64,000 nucleotides of DNA from Begonia masoniana (Eukaryota; Streptophyta; Magnoliopsida; Cucurbitales; Begoniaceae). The DNA lies in NCBI GenBank assembly GCA_022432975.1, contig CM039512.1:315511-379510 (forward strand). Reading direction: 5' to 3'. Each line of letters begins with the position of its first letter. Position 1 is the first letter of the stretch. Under the pieces are notes generated by a model. It was not told where the DNA came from, ran no database searches, and worked only from the letters and a program-made list of their open reading frames with translations. The translations under genes were made by a program, and so were the position numbers. This document shows positions 23,126 to 35,221 of the stretch, piece by piece.

Positions 23126-24310
23126 TCAAATCAGGGGGTGCCTGTTGGCAACATTGCACTGCTTTCTGATCTCGCCCTTTGTTCCGGTAAGTGGGTTGTT
23201 CTCGGAGAGAAGAGCGACAGCTCTGGAGAATTCCTGGAAGAAGTAGTCTTGGCTTTTGGCCATTTTCTTTACGTAAGGCTTGGTCCGTGGGTCTGTGGCC
23301 AATTGATGGTCGACTAACAGGAGACCCTTGTTGTCCAAAATGTTTCTGTAGTAGTTGTTGTCCAGAACCATGGGAGTTCCACGGTCATTTCTCACGTACT
23401 GGACAGCCTTGGGGTCTGGAATTGAGTCGGGGCACTTGTGAAGCATGTGCTCTACGTGGTTAGGGTTGAGCGCTGGGTCTACTTCTGGGTACAAACGGTG
23501 CACCAGCTTCACGCAGTGGGTCCGTCCGACGCTGTGAGCTCCGAGAAGGGCGACTAGGCCGGGAGTGTCGATCCCCATGGCGGCGAATTTATCGAGGACC
23601 ACGGAGATGCTCTCGTTGTGGTCAGGAAGGTACTCCTCCAGCATATCCGCTCTGCTCTTCCTCCCATCTCTTCTTCCTGTTTTCAGCTTTATGTAAGGGC
23701 CCCCGAGCTGCAGCGTAAACGTTCAAGTTTGTCACTTTCTAGTATTTTAGAAGAGATGCATCAGATCTGTGGCTTACAGTAAGCAAATGGGCAAGTAGGA
23801 AATTAGTACCGCGACAATGCCGTCTCTGGCAGACAAAGCAACGATATCGGCGCAGGAGACGACTCCCGGGCATTCTCTCTCCAGAGCGTCTTTAATCTCC
23901 TCGATGTACCTGAAGTTCCTGAGGCCGAAGCTCCTGTCAGTCTCCTTCTCCGACAAGCTCTTCTTCGTCGAGTCCAGCAGCAGAGAAGCGTCGCATGACT
24001 AGAACAACCCAGACACCTCCAACCCATTAAAAACATGTAACTTATACTCAAAGAAAGAGAGGCAGAGATATATAACTACCTCAACAGCGCAGTCATGGAA
24101 GATGTTCCTGAGCCATGAAAATGCAGTGTTCTTGTGGCGCTTGTAGAGAAGCTTGACTTGCTCTGTGACAATGTCTTCTGCTTGAGGGCAAGAGTCCTTG
24201 TAAAAGTTCATGACGAGACCAACTTGTTGGTCATTCTCTGAGGAAACCGGGATTAGGCAGACGGCAGAGAAGGATAGCAGAGCGAGGAGGAAGGCGGCTT
24301 GGGAACCCAT
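23126..24310 (-). CDS. Class III peroxidase, PRX42/PRX21-like
   Basis: Three exons on the minus strand: 24,080-24,310; 23,810-23,998; 23,126-23,707; all GT-AG, 1,002 nt, 333 residues. Residues 1-24 are a signal peptide for secretion. Active-site residues are present: distal Arg68 and His72 (RNIFHDC), and proximal haem ligand His198 in LGAHSVGRTHC. Conserved cysteines are visible at 41 and 74, in SCDA and VSCAD, and in GRTHC, KCP and KQC, giving the four disulfides of the class. RDGIVA is the expected conserved segment before intron 2. The enzyme oxidises phenolics with hydrogen peroxide in the cell wall or vacuole. The unusual LPDHNES loop and the KKMAKSQDYFFQEFSRAV segment fit the PRX42/PRX21 branch as I recall it. 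The gene looks complete. Substrate and tissue cannot be told from sequence. Confidence 0.95.
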
Positions 24311-24877
24311 TGTCTCAGTTTCTGAGAGTGAAGCTCACTCGTCTGCTCTCTGCTGCACCAATCTGCAACTTGTTAAATAATGTAACGGAACCCAGATAAG
24401 ATATTAAAACCTCACTTAAATTACCATAAAAGCCATAACTTTTCTCTTGCATTATCCATTCATTATAGCTAGAAAGGTGGTTGGATCTTTAGTAATTAAG
24501 CGTAATTAAGCATGTACAGACGAAGGGAACATGTTTTGAATTACTTGAGCTGAGCAGTCCGAGAACTAATAATTGAATTGCTTCAAATTACAGTTGAGAT
24601 AAGAAGTAGAGATAAACAACCCATTTGGATGGGAACATTGTCATTACAATCAAATGTTGAAATTTACCATTCACTTGACAAATCTAATGAGGTAGATCTG
24701 AGGCAAGAGGACTACCGACACTTTATCTTGACATCGTGGTGGACCCATCTCCTCCGCCTGGCGCCTAATAATAATTAGATACAGACAAAAATCAAACCTT
24801 CCCACTTTGGCTTCCAATCCAACAAGGAGGAGGCGGCTGCTAGGCCATTTCATGCCCCGGCAGCTGTGTCTACCGAC
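24311..24877. other. Intergenic, peroxidase promoter region
   Basis: A TATTTAA-like box reads on the minus strand at about 24,374-24,381, 65-70 bp upstream of the peroxidase ATG. The remainder holds the 3' UTR of the TYW gene. No other gene is visible. Confidence 0.45.
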
Positions 24878-27800
24878 TCATATATCACTCTCCAAATGAA
24901 CTAGCTTTTTGTTTCTGCATCTCACATCTGCCACCAGGTGGCGAATTCGTGGGGCGTACCATTTTACTCTCTCCACATGCTCTATTGCCACCTCCCACCC
25001 GTGCCCTGTAATAATCACATCTCTCTTTATTTCAGCCCTTCATCTATAAAGATGAGTGGATGTCAAAAGTTACCTTCAGAGTTAGCAATTTCACTGATTG
25101 AGTCCAGCACGCGTTGAGCCCATTCTCTCTCTTCCGACTCCTTCACATTACCATGAATGTGCAACATCCCACCATCACTCCTAAAAAACCAATCCCACCA
25201 TTTGTGATATATCAATGAATAGATTCAGCAACAGACGGCCTCTGCAATGCCAAATCATATAGTAACTTTGTTACCTTAACGCCCTCATAGCCGTCACCCA
25301 GCTCTCTTTGCTTGATGGTAGGAGCCCAAGACAAACACGATCAGCAACGCCCTTTAATACAAATAAATGGCATCTAATTAGCAAATAACACTTTGTACTC
25401 TCTTATTTTATGAGATAACAAAAGTGTACATCAAAAACCACAACAGCATTTGCTTTTGGAATTGATGAAATTATTTGATTGCTTTCGCATACTTTAGGTG
25501 CAGTGTTCCTGTTATCTCCTTCAAGCACAATGCACCTGTGACGCACAAGATTGGCTTGCAAGTTTCTTTGAAGCGCTTCCAGAGCAAAGGGATTCCATTC
25601 ACAAGCATAAACCAGTTTTGCTTTGGCCCTGATCAGAAGAGAGTCAATATAATATCTAGTTTCGGAATAATACGCCAATCTTGTTGGTTAACTTTTAAGT
25701 ACAATTGAACAAGGTCTAGATATTTTATTTGTGTTTCAGTTATCTCTTCATTTAATGCAACAAGTAGCACTCTCCCTCACGTCCAAACAAAAATATTCAA
25801 ATGCAGAACAAATGTGTGCACATACTTAGACGAATGGAAATCAAAGGACCGCCAGACCAAGTATTTCAAGCATATTCCCATCCCAGAATACTTAATGCAA
25901 GTGTGTGTGACTGCATGGTCGTGTGTGTGTGGGGGAGAGAGAATTTTGGCATGAGAAAGACCAAAAAGTAGATCTCCAAGTATACCTCACCAGAAATGGG
26001 AGAACAAAATATCCAATTCCAGCAAATAAATCTACCACAGTCTCATTTTCACAGTCCTGACGCCCCATTCGAAGCTTTTCAGAAAGATTTCCCCAAGAGA
26101 ACATGCACTTGGTAGCATCAAACGAATAAATTATTCCATTTTCACAATGATCAACCCATCCATGATCTCCCACAAGAATCTCAAGGGTACTGTCCCTTGT
26201 ACCATTTGGGGCTATTCGACCCTACCAAATGCAAGTAAAAAATTTGTTATGAAAACGTGTCAAAACTTTGTAGCAATTACAACCACACATGCTCAATATG
26301 AAATTTCAACCTCTCAGTAGCAAAAACAAGACCACGCTTTAATCGAAATCATACAATCATTATATTTTGGATTTGCACCATGAAATTTAATGCATAATTT
26401 TACTTGAAAACTAATGATCGAATTAATACAATTACACTAACAGACCATTACTAAAAAATTCCACAGCTGCGCTGGTTCTTCTACAATAATTGCAGATCTT
26501 ATCAAAGTCCACCAATTATAACTAGTAACCACACAGCCTAATCACAACAGAATACAGTTGATTAAGAAGTGCAACCTTAGACAAGTAACATTACAAGTTC
26601 TAAGCTCTAGTTCTATTACGTGGCTTACTTGGCGAGCTAGACGATGAGCATTGAGTGACTTTGCAATTATATGCCACAATTCTTCTCCAATTGATTTCCA
26701 AATAGGATCCTTGAAAGATGTCCCTGGAAGCACAACAACATCCCCAAGTCGGTCCCATCTGAACAACATAGAGATTTTAATTCAAACAAACTGGTAAAAG
26801 ATCGACCACACAAAAGAACTAAGAAGCACCAACAAAGTTTAAGAGAAGATGCCATCAAAACACATTTCTAGCGAACTGATGTGCCATTCTCTTCACAGGC
26901 AGTATTTTTCCCAATTTACGTCATCAAAACTAACAAACTAATGACAGATAAGAAGTCATAACAATGAACCTGGTGGGAAGCTCCTCCAATAGCCCTTCAG
27001 AGAGGCCTTTCTGCTTTATAAAAGAGGCTACAGATTCTCTCATTCTTTCGGCTGGAGATTTGGTTGCCATTCTGATTTCAACAACTTCGGTAGAAATTTT
27101 TTTTGCACCACATCTCTTTAAAATATTCAAAGCTTCTGAATAAGAGACTTCGAAAGACAAAAATCCTTCCGCATTTAATGGCTCAAGAAATTGCACGTTA
27201 TTCTTTCCTTCAAAAGAATCTCCCTCACCTGGATGACTTTCGTTAAATACATCGCAAAATTTATTGTTCACAGGAAAGCAAATGAACACTCCCCTTTCTC
27301 TAGAATGAACTTTCCTTGCAAGGTCTAGCCATCCATATTTCTTTAATATGTCCTTCACCAATTTTGCATGTTTTCTTTCAATTTGTAGAACCCAATGTGC
27401 AGCACCATGTTGGTCTATTTTATTTAAACCAAATGCCTCAGTCCTCACATTCAGATCAGGATCTTCAATTAAACTTTCAGCATCGCCATTTTGGGAACTT
27501 CGAGTGACTCCAGTTTCAAGATTCTCCAAATTTTCATCACAGGACGTAAGAGAACGCAAGTCAACTTTTACTGGTTCACTGAACTTCGTTCCAAATGCAT
27601 AACATGAAGCACCGCCACCGATTATAACAAGCTCATCGCCAACAACAGTGGCAGTGCTACGCACAAACAAATATTTGCCAACTGAATCTAGAGATACATG
27701 CTTCCAGATCCAGAGCCGCAAATCAAGTAATGCCAACTCGTGAAAGTTATGTCTAACAGGGCAACCACCAATGACCCCAAGAAAATTGTCGCATACAAAC

Positions 27801-30090
27801 AATGAGTGGGAGAATCTAGCATGTGGACTTCTTCCAAATGTCTTTACCCGTTTCCATTGGCACATTTGAACATCAAAACTATACAAGTCCCCAAGTGATT
27901 TCTCACCATTATAACCTCCAAACATAAATATAAGAGACCCGCATGCAACCATTGAATGTGAATACCGAGCACATGGCTCCTCCCCATTGACTTTCAACTC
28001 TTTCCACAGCCGTCTATCAGTGTCGAGAACATAAAAAGAAGAAGAAACTGAGTCATTATAGAGTCCACCAAACACATAAATATTAGAGCCCACCACGGCA
28101 GCAGAATGCCGGTGCCTGCAAAGTAATGCAGACCTTATGTCAAAAGGAGGGAGTTTGCAAATCTTTGTAAAAAGCTACCGCCAGATGAACCACAAAAGAC
28201 AATAATTAGTTTATCTCTATAGAGTATATGACAGATGAACGCATTGGAACAGCTCTTCCAAGATGCTCCATCAGCTAGCTTTCTAATTTGACAATTGAAT
28301 TTCAGTTTTCATAATGTTGTAACGATATAAAGAACTCTAAGAGATAAAATTTAATCAATATTAGAGGCAAAAAGAGAGGGACAAACACGTCACCTGGGAG
28401 GAAAAAGATCACCAGTGCACTGTAATTGTGTCCATTTGTTCATATTTAAATCAAGAACCCATAAATCACCAAGAATCTTCAGAGGATCCGCCCTACCACC
28501 AATTACAAATATGCATTCTCCAATTAAAGATGATGTATGACCCAACCGCGCAGATGGACCATCCTCAGTTTTGATTTCTTGTAAACTGCACAAAAGTGGA
28601 TCAAGGAGTAATACACAATTTCTTCTTGCATGTCTCCCTGGTCCTCCAAAACCACCAAAGACCACAATTTTGTTTTGGTTTTCAGTAGTTGAGGCACAAG
28701 CTGAATGTCCCCAAAGAAACAGCTTTTCTATGGGTTCACCAGTGATCTCCATCCGATTAAGAGAAATAACAAAAGGAGGACCAAAAGACCCTGCCAATGA
28801 TTCAAACACTCAGACTGCTTTCATATAAAGGAAACAATTCCTGCATCGACACGTAAATCAATATAATTAAACTCAGATTAACTTTGCATGTTACATGAAG
28901 AAGATATTTGTAAAAAATGAAGAAATTTTCACCTCATTCCCATATTGGCTGCTCTTTGCGATTACTTAATTAAATCTTAGCAAAGATGCATCATAAAATT
29001 AAAGACAGAGAGCAAAAACTCAAAGGATGAGACGCCAACGTATTTTGTAAGCGCAATGACCAAATTTTCATTCAAAAGATATGCCCATCAGAAGATTTTC
29101 AAATTATATGCGTGACAACGATCAAGGAAAGCAATAAGGATTGACCTCTGTTCTCCACTTCGTTAGCATTCAGCTTCCTTTAGGTAGTTGGGGAAGTGGA
29201 GGGAGTTATGGATAGACATCAAATTCCACAGGCCAAACCATATTTTTTTCAACAAAATGTAAGCCAAGAAGGTGAAACACTCAAGAAAATCATAACACTC
29301 AACTCAAAGTCACAGATAATGTTCCAACAATAAATCAATTACCAGGGTTGGAATTTCCATCTTGTTCGTCGATTTCTTGGCAACGGTCCTCAGCGTCATT
29401 GGAAGGACTCGCTGAACCAGTTTGAACCCCCAATGTTGCATCCCCATCGCAACTCTGCGTTATCTTAGATGCTCCAAGATCACTACGTCGCAATGCTTCC
29501 AGAAACCGATCGCCTCTTTTCCGATTGGCCTCCATTTTCTCATTGGCAACATGAATAAGGTAGCGAACATAGTCGGGAGAGACCATAACATTCTCCGTTG
29601 TTCCTAAAGGCACCTCCAATCGTAAGGAACATCGGATGGCAATGATGACACGCTTATTAGCACTAGTAATGCCCGACTCTCTGAAGCCAGAAGATAAAGC
29701 TAAGGAAACCAGAGACTGGGCTGAGACGAGGTCCTTACACTCAACTGCTATGATGAGAGGCTCGAACCTGAAGACGAGGTGAGATGGTGGAGTATCTTTG
29801 GAGAGGGAGTGAAAGAGAAGATGGATAACAGAGTTGGGATCGGCAGGAGCATGGGTGACGAAGAGCCAAGAGCCACCTCGAGCTTTCTTGTTGGTGTTAA
29901 TGAGAGTGAGAGGTTGGGAAAGGATAGAGATACGGCCAGAGCAAGAACTGGTGGTGAAGAAAGAGGGATGGTCATTGAGGATGTTGAGAAGGGGTATGAT
30001 AGGGGCGTCCAAGGAGCCCTTGGGAGATTTGTCGTGCTCAGTGAAGCCCATGGATGCAAGGGTCGCAGCTTTCCTGCTCTGAAAATCCAT
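24878..30090 (-). CDS. TYW2/3/4: tRNA wybutosine-synthesising protein 2/3/4
   Basis: Nine exons on the minus strand: 29,343-30,090; 28,394-28,790; 26,970-28,115; 26,629-26,758; 25,986-26,221; 25,493-25,628; 25,275-25,351; 25,074-25,180; 24,878-25,005. All junctions are GT-AG and the frame is 3,105 nt, 1,034 residues. Residues 1 to about 215 are a TYW3 methyltransferase domain (DFQSRKAATLAS, then FTTSSCSGRISIL). About 250-555 are kelch repeats (VFGG, MFGGYNGEKS, VIIGG) as in TYW4. About 615-1,034 are the TYW2 aminocarboxypropyl transferase, with the AdoMet motif DLFAGIGYF near 871-879 and later ACEWNPFALEAL and GGMLHIHGN. It makes the modified base wybutosine next to the anticodon of tRNA-Phe. 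Start MDFQSRK fits the family; an in-frame ATG five codons upstream is the alternative. Exons 1 and 2 join in frame, but a further small exon between them cannot be excluded. Confidence 0.95.
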
Positions 30091-30297
30091 GCTTTGGCAC
30101 TCCAAAACAATTCAATGCAGCGGAGGCCGGCCACCCAAAAGGGAAGCGCAGACTTGAGAAGAGAGAGCGCGGCGAGAGCGACGGCAGCACCAAACCTTGC
30201 TTCTGTTAATTTATTATTATTATTATAATAATAATCAAGTAGCTAATGGGCTTTGTGCTCAATTGAAGGCCCAAAGTCCAGACCAACTCGTTATCAC

Positions 30298-30815
30298 GAA
30301 GGTGCTCCCTTCCGAGTTCCGACGGCTAAAGAAGCTCAGGCCATCGCCGACGACGTCTTCTCGCTCTTCGTGAGCGAAGAAGCGGACAAGTTTGAACCTT
30401 TCTACACCAAATTCGCTTCCCTGATAATTTCGGATCCGGTGATCCACCCGCTGCTTCCCCTTTCTCCCAAGGGAGAGATATGCGACGTGAATGGGGGTGT
30501 GTTTGGACTCCCCGGAGGACGAATTCTGCAGATTGACAACCAAAGAAGGAAAACTGACGGGGAGAGAGACGCTGTGAGAACAAAAACATCAGAGTACTCT
30601 CCCATTTTACAATTCGAGCAAGACCCAGTTCAGATATTGGACGCGCTGCTCCCTCTATATTCAAACAGCCAGATTTTGATGGCATGGCTTCTAGAATTAG
30701 CGCCATGGGCAGCGCAACTGACAACCTACGGAGTTCCATAGTCTACAACAGGCAGCGGCGAGCTAAAATCAGGGGGAGATCTTGGAGATCGTGGCCGGAG
30801 CAAATGCTCTATCAT
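30298..30815 (+). pseudogene. atpC: Broken fragment of chloroplast ATP synthase gamma subunit gene
   Basis: The plus strand encodes the C-terminal half of the CF1 gamma subunit: VPTAKEAQAIADDVFSLFV, TKFASLIISDPVIHPLLPL, SPKGEICDVNGG, then AVRTKTSEYSPILQFEQDP and VQILDALLPLY, all typical of plant gamma chains. After SPKGEICDVNG an inserted base shifts the frame through the redox-loop region and a deletion soon restores it. Near 30,685 the match passes to a second frame (ISAMGSATDN, VYNRQRRAKI), and near 30,775 to a third (EILEIVAGANAL by homology). The N-terminal half, the transit peptide and the first nucleotide-contacting helix are absent. Gamma is the rotating shaft of the chloroplast ATP synthase; this copy cannot make it. 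No introns are seen, as expected if the parent gene is intronless like Arabidopsis ATPC1. Confidence 0.92.
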
Positions 30816-33236
30816 AGTGAATCACGTCGTTTGCTCGGAAAAGTAGCGAGTTCAGTTGGAAATGGCAATGTATTTTTGACTCAAAAAGAGCCATTCATGC
30901 CATTCTTTTTCATCTTCTTTATTACTTAATCACTTGCTGAGTAGTTTTAGTTTTTATTATTTCAACTCAAACATCTCTTCCATGAAGGAGAAACGCGCGG
31001 CATTGCGTTATTGAAACAGATATGGATGGAGAAGGATGTCCAAACGCAGATGTACGTATACGAAACAAACCAGATATTATTAATCAAGTGGATCCCTCAG
31101 AAACCAGAAGTGCAGAAAGAGGAGAGGGTGTCCTTTGAGTTTAGAACTGCAAAGAAATGCCTCGATCCAGAAAGTCCAAATTTCTAACGAATGACGATTG
31201 AGAAGCCTGGGGTAGTTCTCTGAACCACACCACTGCGAGAGGATTGAGATGGGGGCCCACTTATCTCCGACATAGCCATTAGCTAATGAGATTGAAGATT
31301 GAACTCCACTCATCGAAAAAGATGGTTGTTTTACTTTTAGAGATGCCAAAGCCAAGTATGATTCAGTGGGATTTGGCTCGTCTGTTTCCTATTATTAACT
31401 TTTCTTTTAAAAAAGAAAGGCAACGAGGGCGTCGCCAATGTCCATTTCTAATCCCCACTTCCCATCAAATTAGCAGATCCTCTTCGGATGGTAGACGTAG
31501 GTTTCTTTTTTTCAATGATTAGAACATAACATTCTGTCATAAAAGTTGATTTCTCTTGAAACACCCTGTAATGGGAGCTCTCTTACTTGGACTCCACCGT
31601 CTCGAGTTCTGTTCTAATTTCTACCGAGCAAGATCTGATCATGCTTGGGCAACTCCTTTCTTTTCATACATGTATCAAAAGCTATTTGGGGGAATTATTG
31701 GAGACGAAGTTGATAAGAAGATCAACAATTTCTTTATTGATGATTAATCAATCAACGCAGACTTTAAGAGTAGAGTAGGTCCCAACTGTCCATCCCACTT
31801 GGGTTGGTACGTAAGTGGAGAGCAACTCTTGAGCAAGGCTCCTTTTTTTAAATTATGTAAGAAACACTGGAGAAGGGTCTTTGTACCTGAAACTTTTGTC
31901 TTGCTTGGTGGATCATAAATGGTAAATATTGCCCACCTTACTCTGAGTTGATATCTATAGTAATAATACTAGGAAATCGAATCGTGTGAAAATAGAAGAG
32001 CTGATTTGAAAGGTAACAATGGAGTGCTGCGAAGAAGACGATAAAAAGTGGGGTTTGGATTGAAAAAGGAAATAGGAAGCGTTGACCCACAACAACCCTT
32101 TAGAGTCATTGTCCAACAGATGCTTTTGATTTCAGTATGAGAAGACTCTTCACCTCTCTGCACTCTGCAGTCCCAGCTGTGAGCTGACATATATCTCTGC
32201 CTTCCCCCATCAGTTTTGCAGCGCAACCATCTCTTCTTCTTCTTCTTTTTCTGCTACACACCCCCAAACCCAGGGAACATTTATGGAGGCAGGAAGAACT
32301 CAATGCCAGATGAACTTCTTTTGCTCCTACTTCTAACCGACTTAAAACAATAGGGAAAAAAGCAAAGGCCTTTTTCACGGTTTAACATAAATCCAACACA
32401 GAGAGAAGAAAGAGATATCTATGAGCTTAGTTGTTGTTGACGAATAAAGACTGAAGAGGATGAAGTTATGGAGTCAGTGAGGTTGGTTTGGTTGGACCAC
32501 AACTCCTTCAAATCCAGGTTTTTCATCTTGGTTTCAAGTATTCAGCTTCTTCAATCCATTTGCTTAACAAGTCTCCATCAATTGACAATGAGATATTTCT
32601 CAGCCCCTGTTTTCCATGGTTGGTATGAATAATGATGCCTTTCTCATCCAGACTCGTCTTTCCACCTTCTGTTTTTACCACTCTCCCTCTCTCTTCTTTT
32701 CGCTGTTAGCTTTTGGATTTTCGTACCATCTCTTTCCATTTTCCCGTTAGGTTAATGAATAGTTTGAACTGAGATTCTCGTAGAATCCCCTCCTTTTGTT
32801 TTCCATATAATTTTTTTATATATATTTTTCATGTCTATAAAGCTGGCAGAGAAGATATTCATCTCTCTAAATTTACGTCGTTTTTGCTGTCTGGGTTTAC
32901 GCAGGGTAGCATTCCGATTCCCAGGACTGTGAAATCTTGTCGGAGATATTCAGGTGTGCGGTGAAACAGCTCCCATCTTGGCTGGTTATTGGGTTCTGCA
33001 CATCACCCATTTGAGAGAAGGCCCCAAGTCTTCTTATAGAAGGGTAATTAGTGTCGAGTTGTTAGATTCTTGGTATTATTCTTTTCTCTTACACCCTTTT
33101 TTTTCCATTTAGGCTCCAGGGGGGCAAGCAGACGCACTTTATCTCATGATCAACCACAATAATTAAAAATTGATTTAAAAAAGGGGTCTTGCACACATCT
33201 GTTCATCTATTTATTCAAGAGCCATTCACTCTGTTG
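30816..33236. other. Intergenic between the atpC relic and the S40 gene
   Basis: No gene is supported. A TA-rich stretch at 32,815-32,830 followed by a transcript-leader-like region (about 32,850-33,050) could be the S40 promoter. ORFs at 31,080-31,780 and 31,969-32,378 lack domains. Confidence 0.45.
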
Positions 33237-33562
33237 TTTTCAGAGCTTCTTTGTGCAGTTGCGAGCTCACCCACCACAGCGATGGCGGATTGGCGTTTGT
33301 GTCTGAGCGAAAGCCGTGGTTTTGAGAGGAGATCGAAGAGAGATGAAGATTTTGAGGAAGAAGATGTGTGGGGATTTGTCAAGGAGAGAGATAGTTCAAG
33401 TTGCATGTCAAAAAAACTTGATGATTACTACTCATCCAACTTTTCAGAGCTTCTTTGTGCAGTTGCGAGCTCACCCACCACAGCGATGGCGGATTGGCGT
33501 TTGTGTCTGAGCGAAAGCCGTGGTTTTGAGAGGAGATCGAAGAGAGATGAAGATTTTGAGGA
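33237..33562 (+). repeat. Pair of identical 122 bp direct repeats in the S40 gene
   Basis: 33,237-33,358 and 33,441-33,562 are identical base for base and start 204 bp apart. Each holds leader sequence, the ATG and the first 25 codons or so of the S40 protein. Because 204 is divisible by three, the frame runs through both copies. Confidence 0.95.
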
Positions 33563-33965
33563 GAAGAATTCTTCTTCGTCATGGCCACAGCGTAAAACCG
33601 CTCCGAGAATGATACAGAAGGCGAATCACGCAGCCCCAAACCTCGAACCTGGAAGAGTGAAGCAGTCATCAGCTCCTCTGGACATTCCTGATTGGTCCAA
33701 AATTTATGGGAAGAACAGTAAGATGGGCTTCTGGGTCGATGATGGCGACGTAGATCATCCTGATCGTGAAGGAGATGAAAACGAAGAAGAAGAAGACGAC
33801 GACGACGACGGGATGGTCCCTCCACATGAATGGATAGCTAAGAAGCTTGCGAGGACCCAAATATCATCCTTCTCGGTCTGTGAAGGAGTTGGAAGAACGT
33901 TGAAAGGAAGAGATCTGAGCAAACTGAGAAACGCCATTTTGACGAAAACTGGTTTCTTAGAGTGA
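33282..33965 (+). CDS. Senescence regulator S40 (DUF584) protein with duplicated N-terminus
   Basis: Intronless, 227 residues from the first ATG. The C-terminus carries the S40 signature: [12 protein letters not shown], an acidic run of aspartates and glutamates, [20 protein letters not shown] and [19 protein letters not shown]. The N-terminus [18 protein letters not shown] occurs twice (residues 1-18 and 69-86) because of the 122 bp direct repeat. Between them lie [15 protein letters not shown], which resembles the DVW motif of the family, and a segment translated from former leader DNA ([14 protein letters not shown]). Starting at the second ATG (33,486) would give 159 residues, closer to the usual family size. 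S40 proteins are nuclear and linked to leaf senescence; their mechanism is not known. A longer in-frame start at 33,189 is unlikely. Confidence 0.88.
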   Translation: MADWRLCLSESRGFERRSKRDEDFEEEDVWGFVKERDSSSCMSKKLDDYYSSNFSELLCAVASSPTTAMADWRLCLSESRGFERRSKRDEDFEEKNSSSSWPQRKTAPRMIQKANHAAPNLEPGRVKQSSAPLDIPDWSKIYGKNSKMGFWVDDGDVDHPDREGDENEEEEDDDDDGMVPPHEWIAKKLARTQISSFSVCEGVGRTLKGRDLSKLRNAILTKTGFLE

Positions 33966-35221
33966 TGTTCTTCTTCCTCCTCATCTCAAATTCATTTGTC
34001 ATCATCGTTGCTGCCACCGTATACAGTACAGAGTCACCATCACCATTATCCTCAAGATTATTTTAATGTGGATATCGACATCCTTCCCTACCACCATCTT
34101 CTCTAAAATCATTTTCGACGAAGAATTTTGAAGCCATGGCCATGGGTCCCTATTCATCTCATTTTCTTTTGTTGGTTTTGTAATTAGCTTGCAAATCTGG
34201 TCTACTCGCATTACTGAGGGTGGATGTAGACGGAAAAAACAGGGTCGCCACAACAACCTTGCGCTTCATATTCTGCTTCACAAAAATTTTGTCTGACAAT
34301 CAGAGAGAGTTCTCGAACTAATGGAGTGGCTCTACTCTGTGTCAACGTCTGTAAAACTAGTTACTTTCAATGGATCTTTTTATATCTCCAAACATCTTCT
34401 TGCTCATGTCATCGTTCTCACTCTTTCGATATTGTTTATTCAACTCTGTATGGAGATTACAATTCTCGTGATGAAATTACGTCCACCTTTCTGACTCTAA
34501 CCCCTCTCTTTCTATTGTTCTTCAAGTCTTAAACGTAGCTTTCCGTAAAGCGCGATTATTATTCTATGTTTAGTGGTGTGATGATAAGCTAATAAATATT
34601 GCAATTGGCAGGGTCGAGAGAAGAGTAAAAGTTTCAGTTTTGACTGGCTTAAATGCTCCCAATAATTAGGGTTCATGTATGTACGCGCATATTGAAAAGA
34701 GTGTATGGAGTCACGACGAATGGTGAGACAGAATTGAACTAAAAAAGACAACTTTTTGGTGTCTAAAAAAATAACAAACTAGGTTACTATTCAAAGAACG
34801 GGCTTAGATTGTTAAAGTAGTGAGATGGGGTAGTCTTCAAAAAAAGGAAGGCGAAGAAGTGGAAGGCTTTCTTCATCTGGCAAGGGAAGATCATGTTAGT
34901 CTTCATTCTTTACAATGCAGAGACAGTCGCGTCTCTGGTTAGCTCTGTCCAACTAACTGACAACTCCTATACACGGAGTCTCCGATCCGATTAATATAAT
35001 ATTATATGTTTTAGATCGATGTCCAAACGAATTTGTTATTAGAGTTAGCCAAAACAGTGTCATACTAGATAAGACTTATAAATCATTTATGAAAGATCAA
35101 GATTAGATACGCGATGTCCTAGTGGGTTGGAATACTAGGTGAGACACCGATAACAAAAGCGACAATAGACAATATAAAATGCAGAAAGAAAAGGAACAGA
35201 AGGTTGGTAACGCGGTTCGGT
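33966..35221. other. Intergenic after S40, possible copia LTR trace at the end
   Basis: No coding sequence is supported. Near 35,200 the string GTAACGCGGTTCGGT resembles the TACGTGGTTCGGCC box of the copia LTRs further right, so an old LTR piece may be present. Confidence 0.4.

Noticed and set aside
28571..30228. Plus-strand ORFs inside the TYW2/3/4 gene
   Set aside because: They are antisense shadows of TYW exons 1 and 2, which have strong family matches on the minus strand.
30253..30741. Intact 162-residue gamma-subunit gene
   Set aside because: The frame is open by chance through two compensating shifts; the N-terminal half is absent and the true C-terminus continues in other frames.
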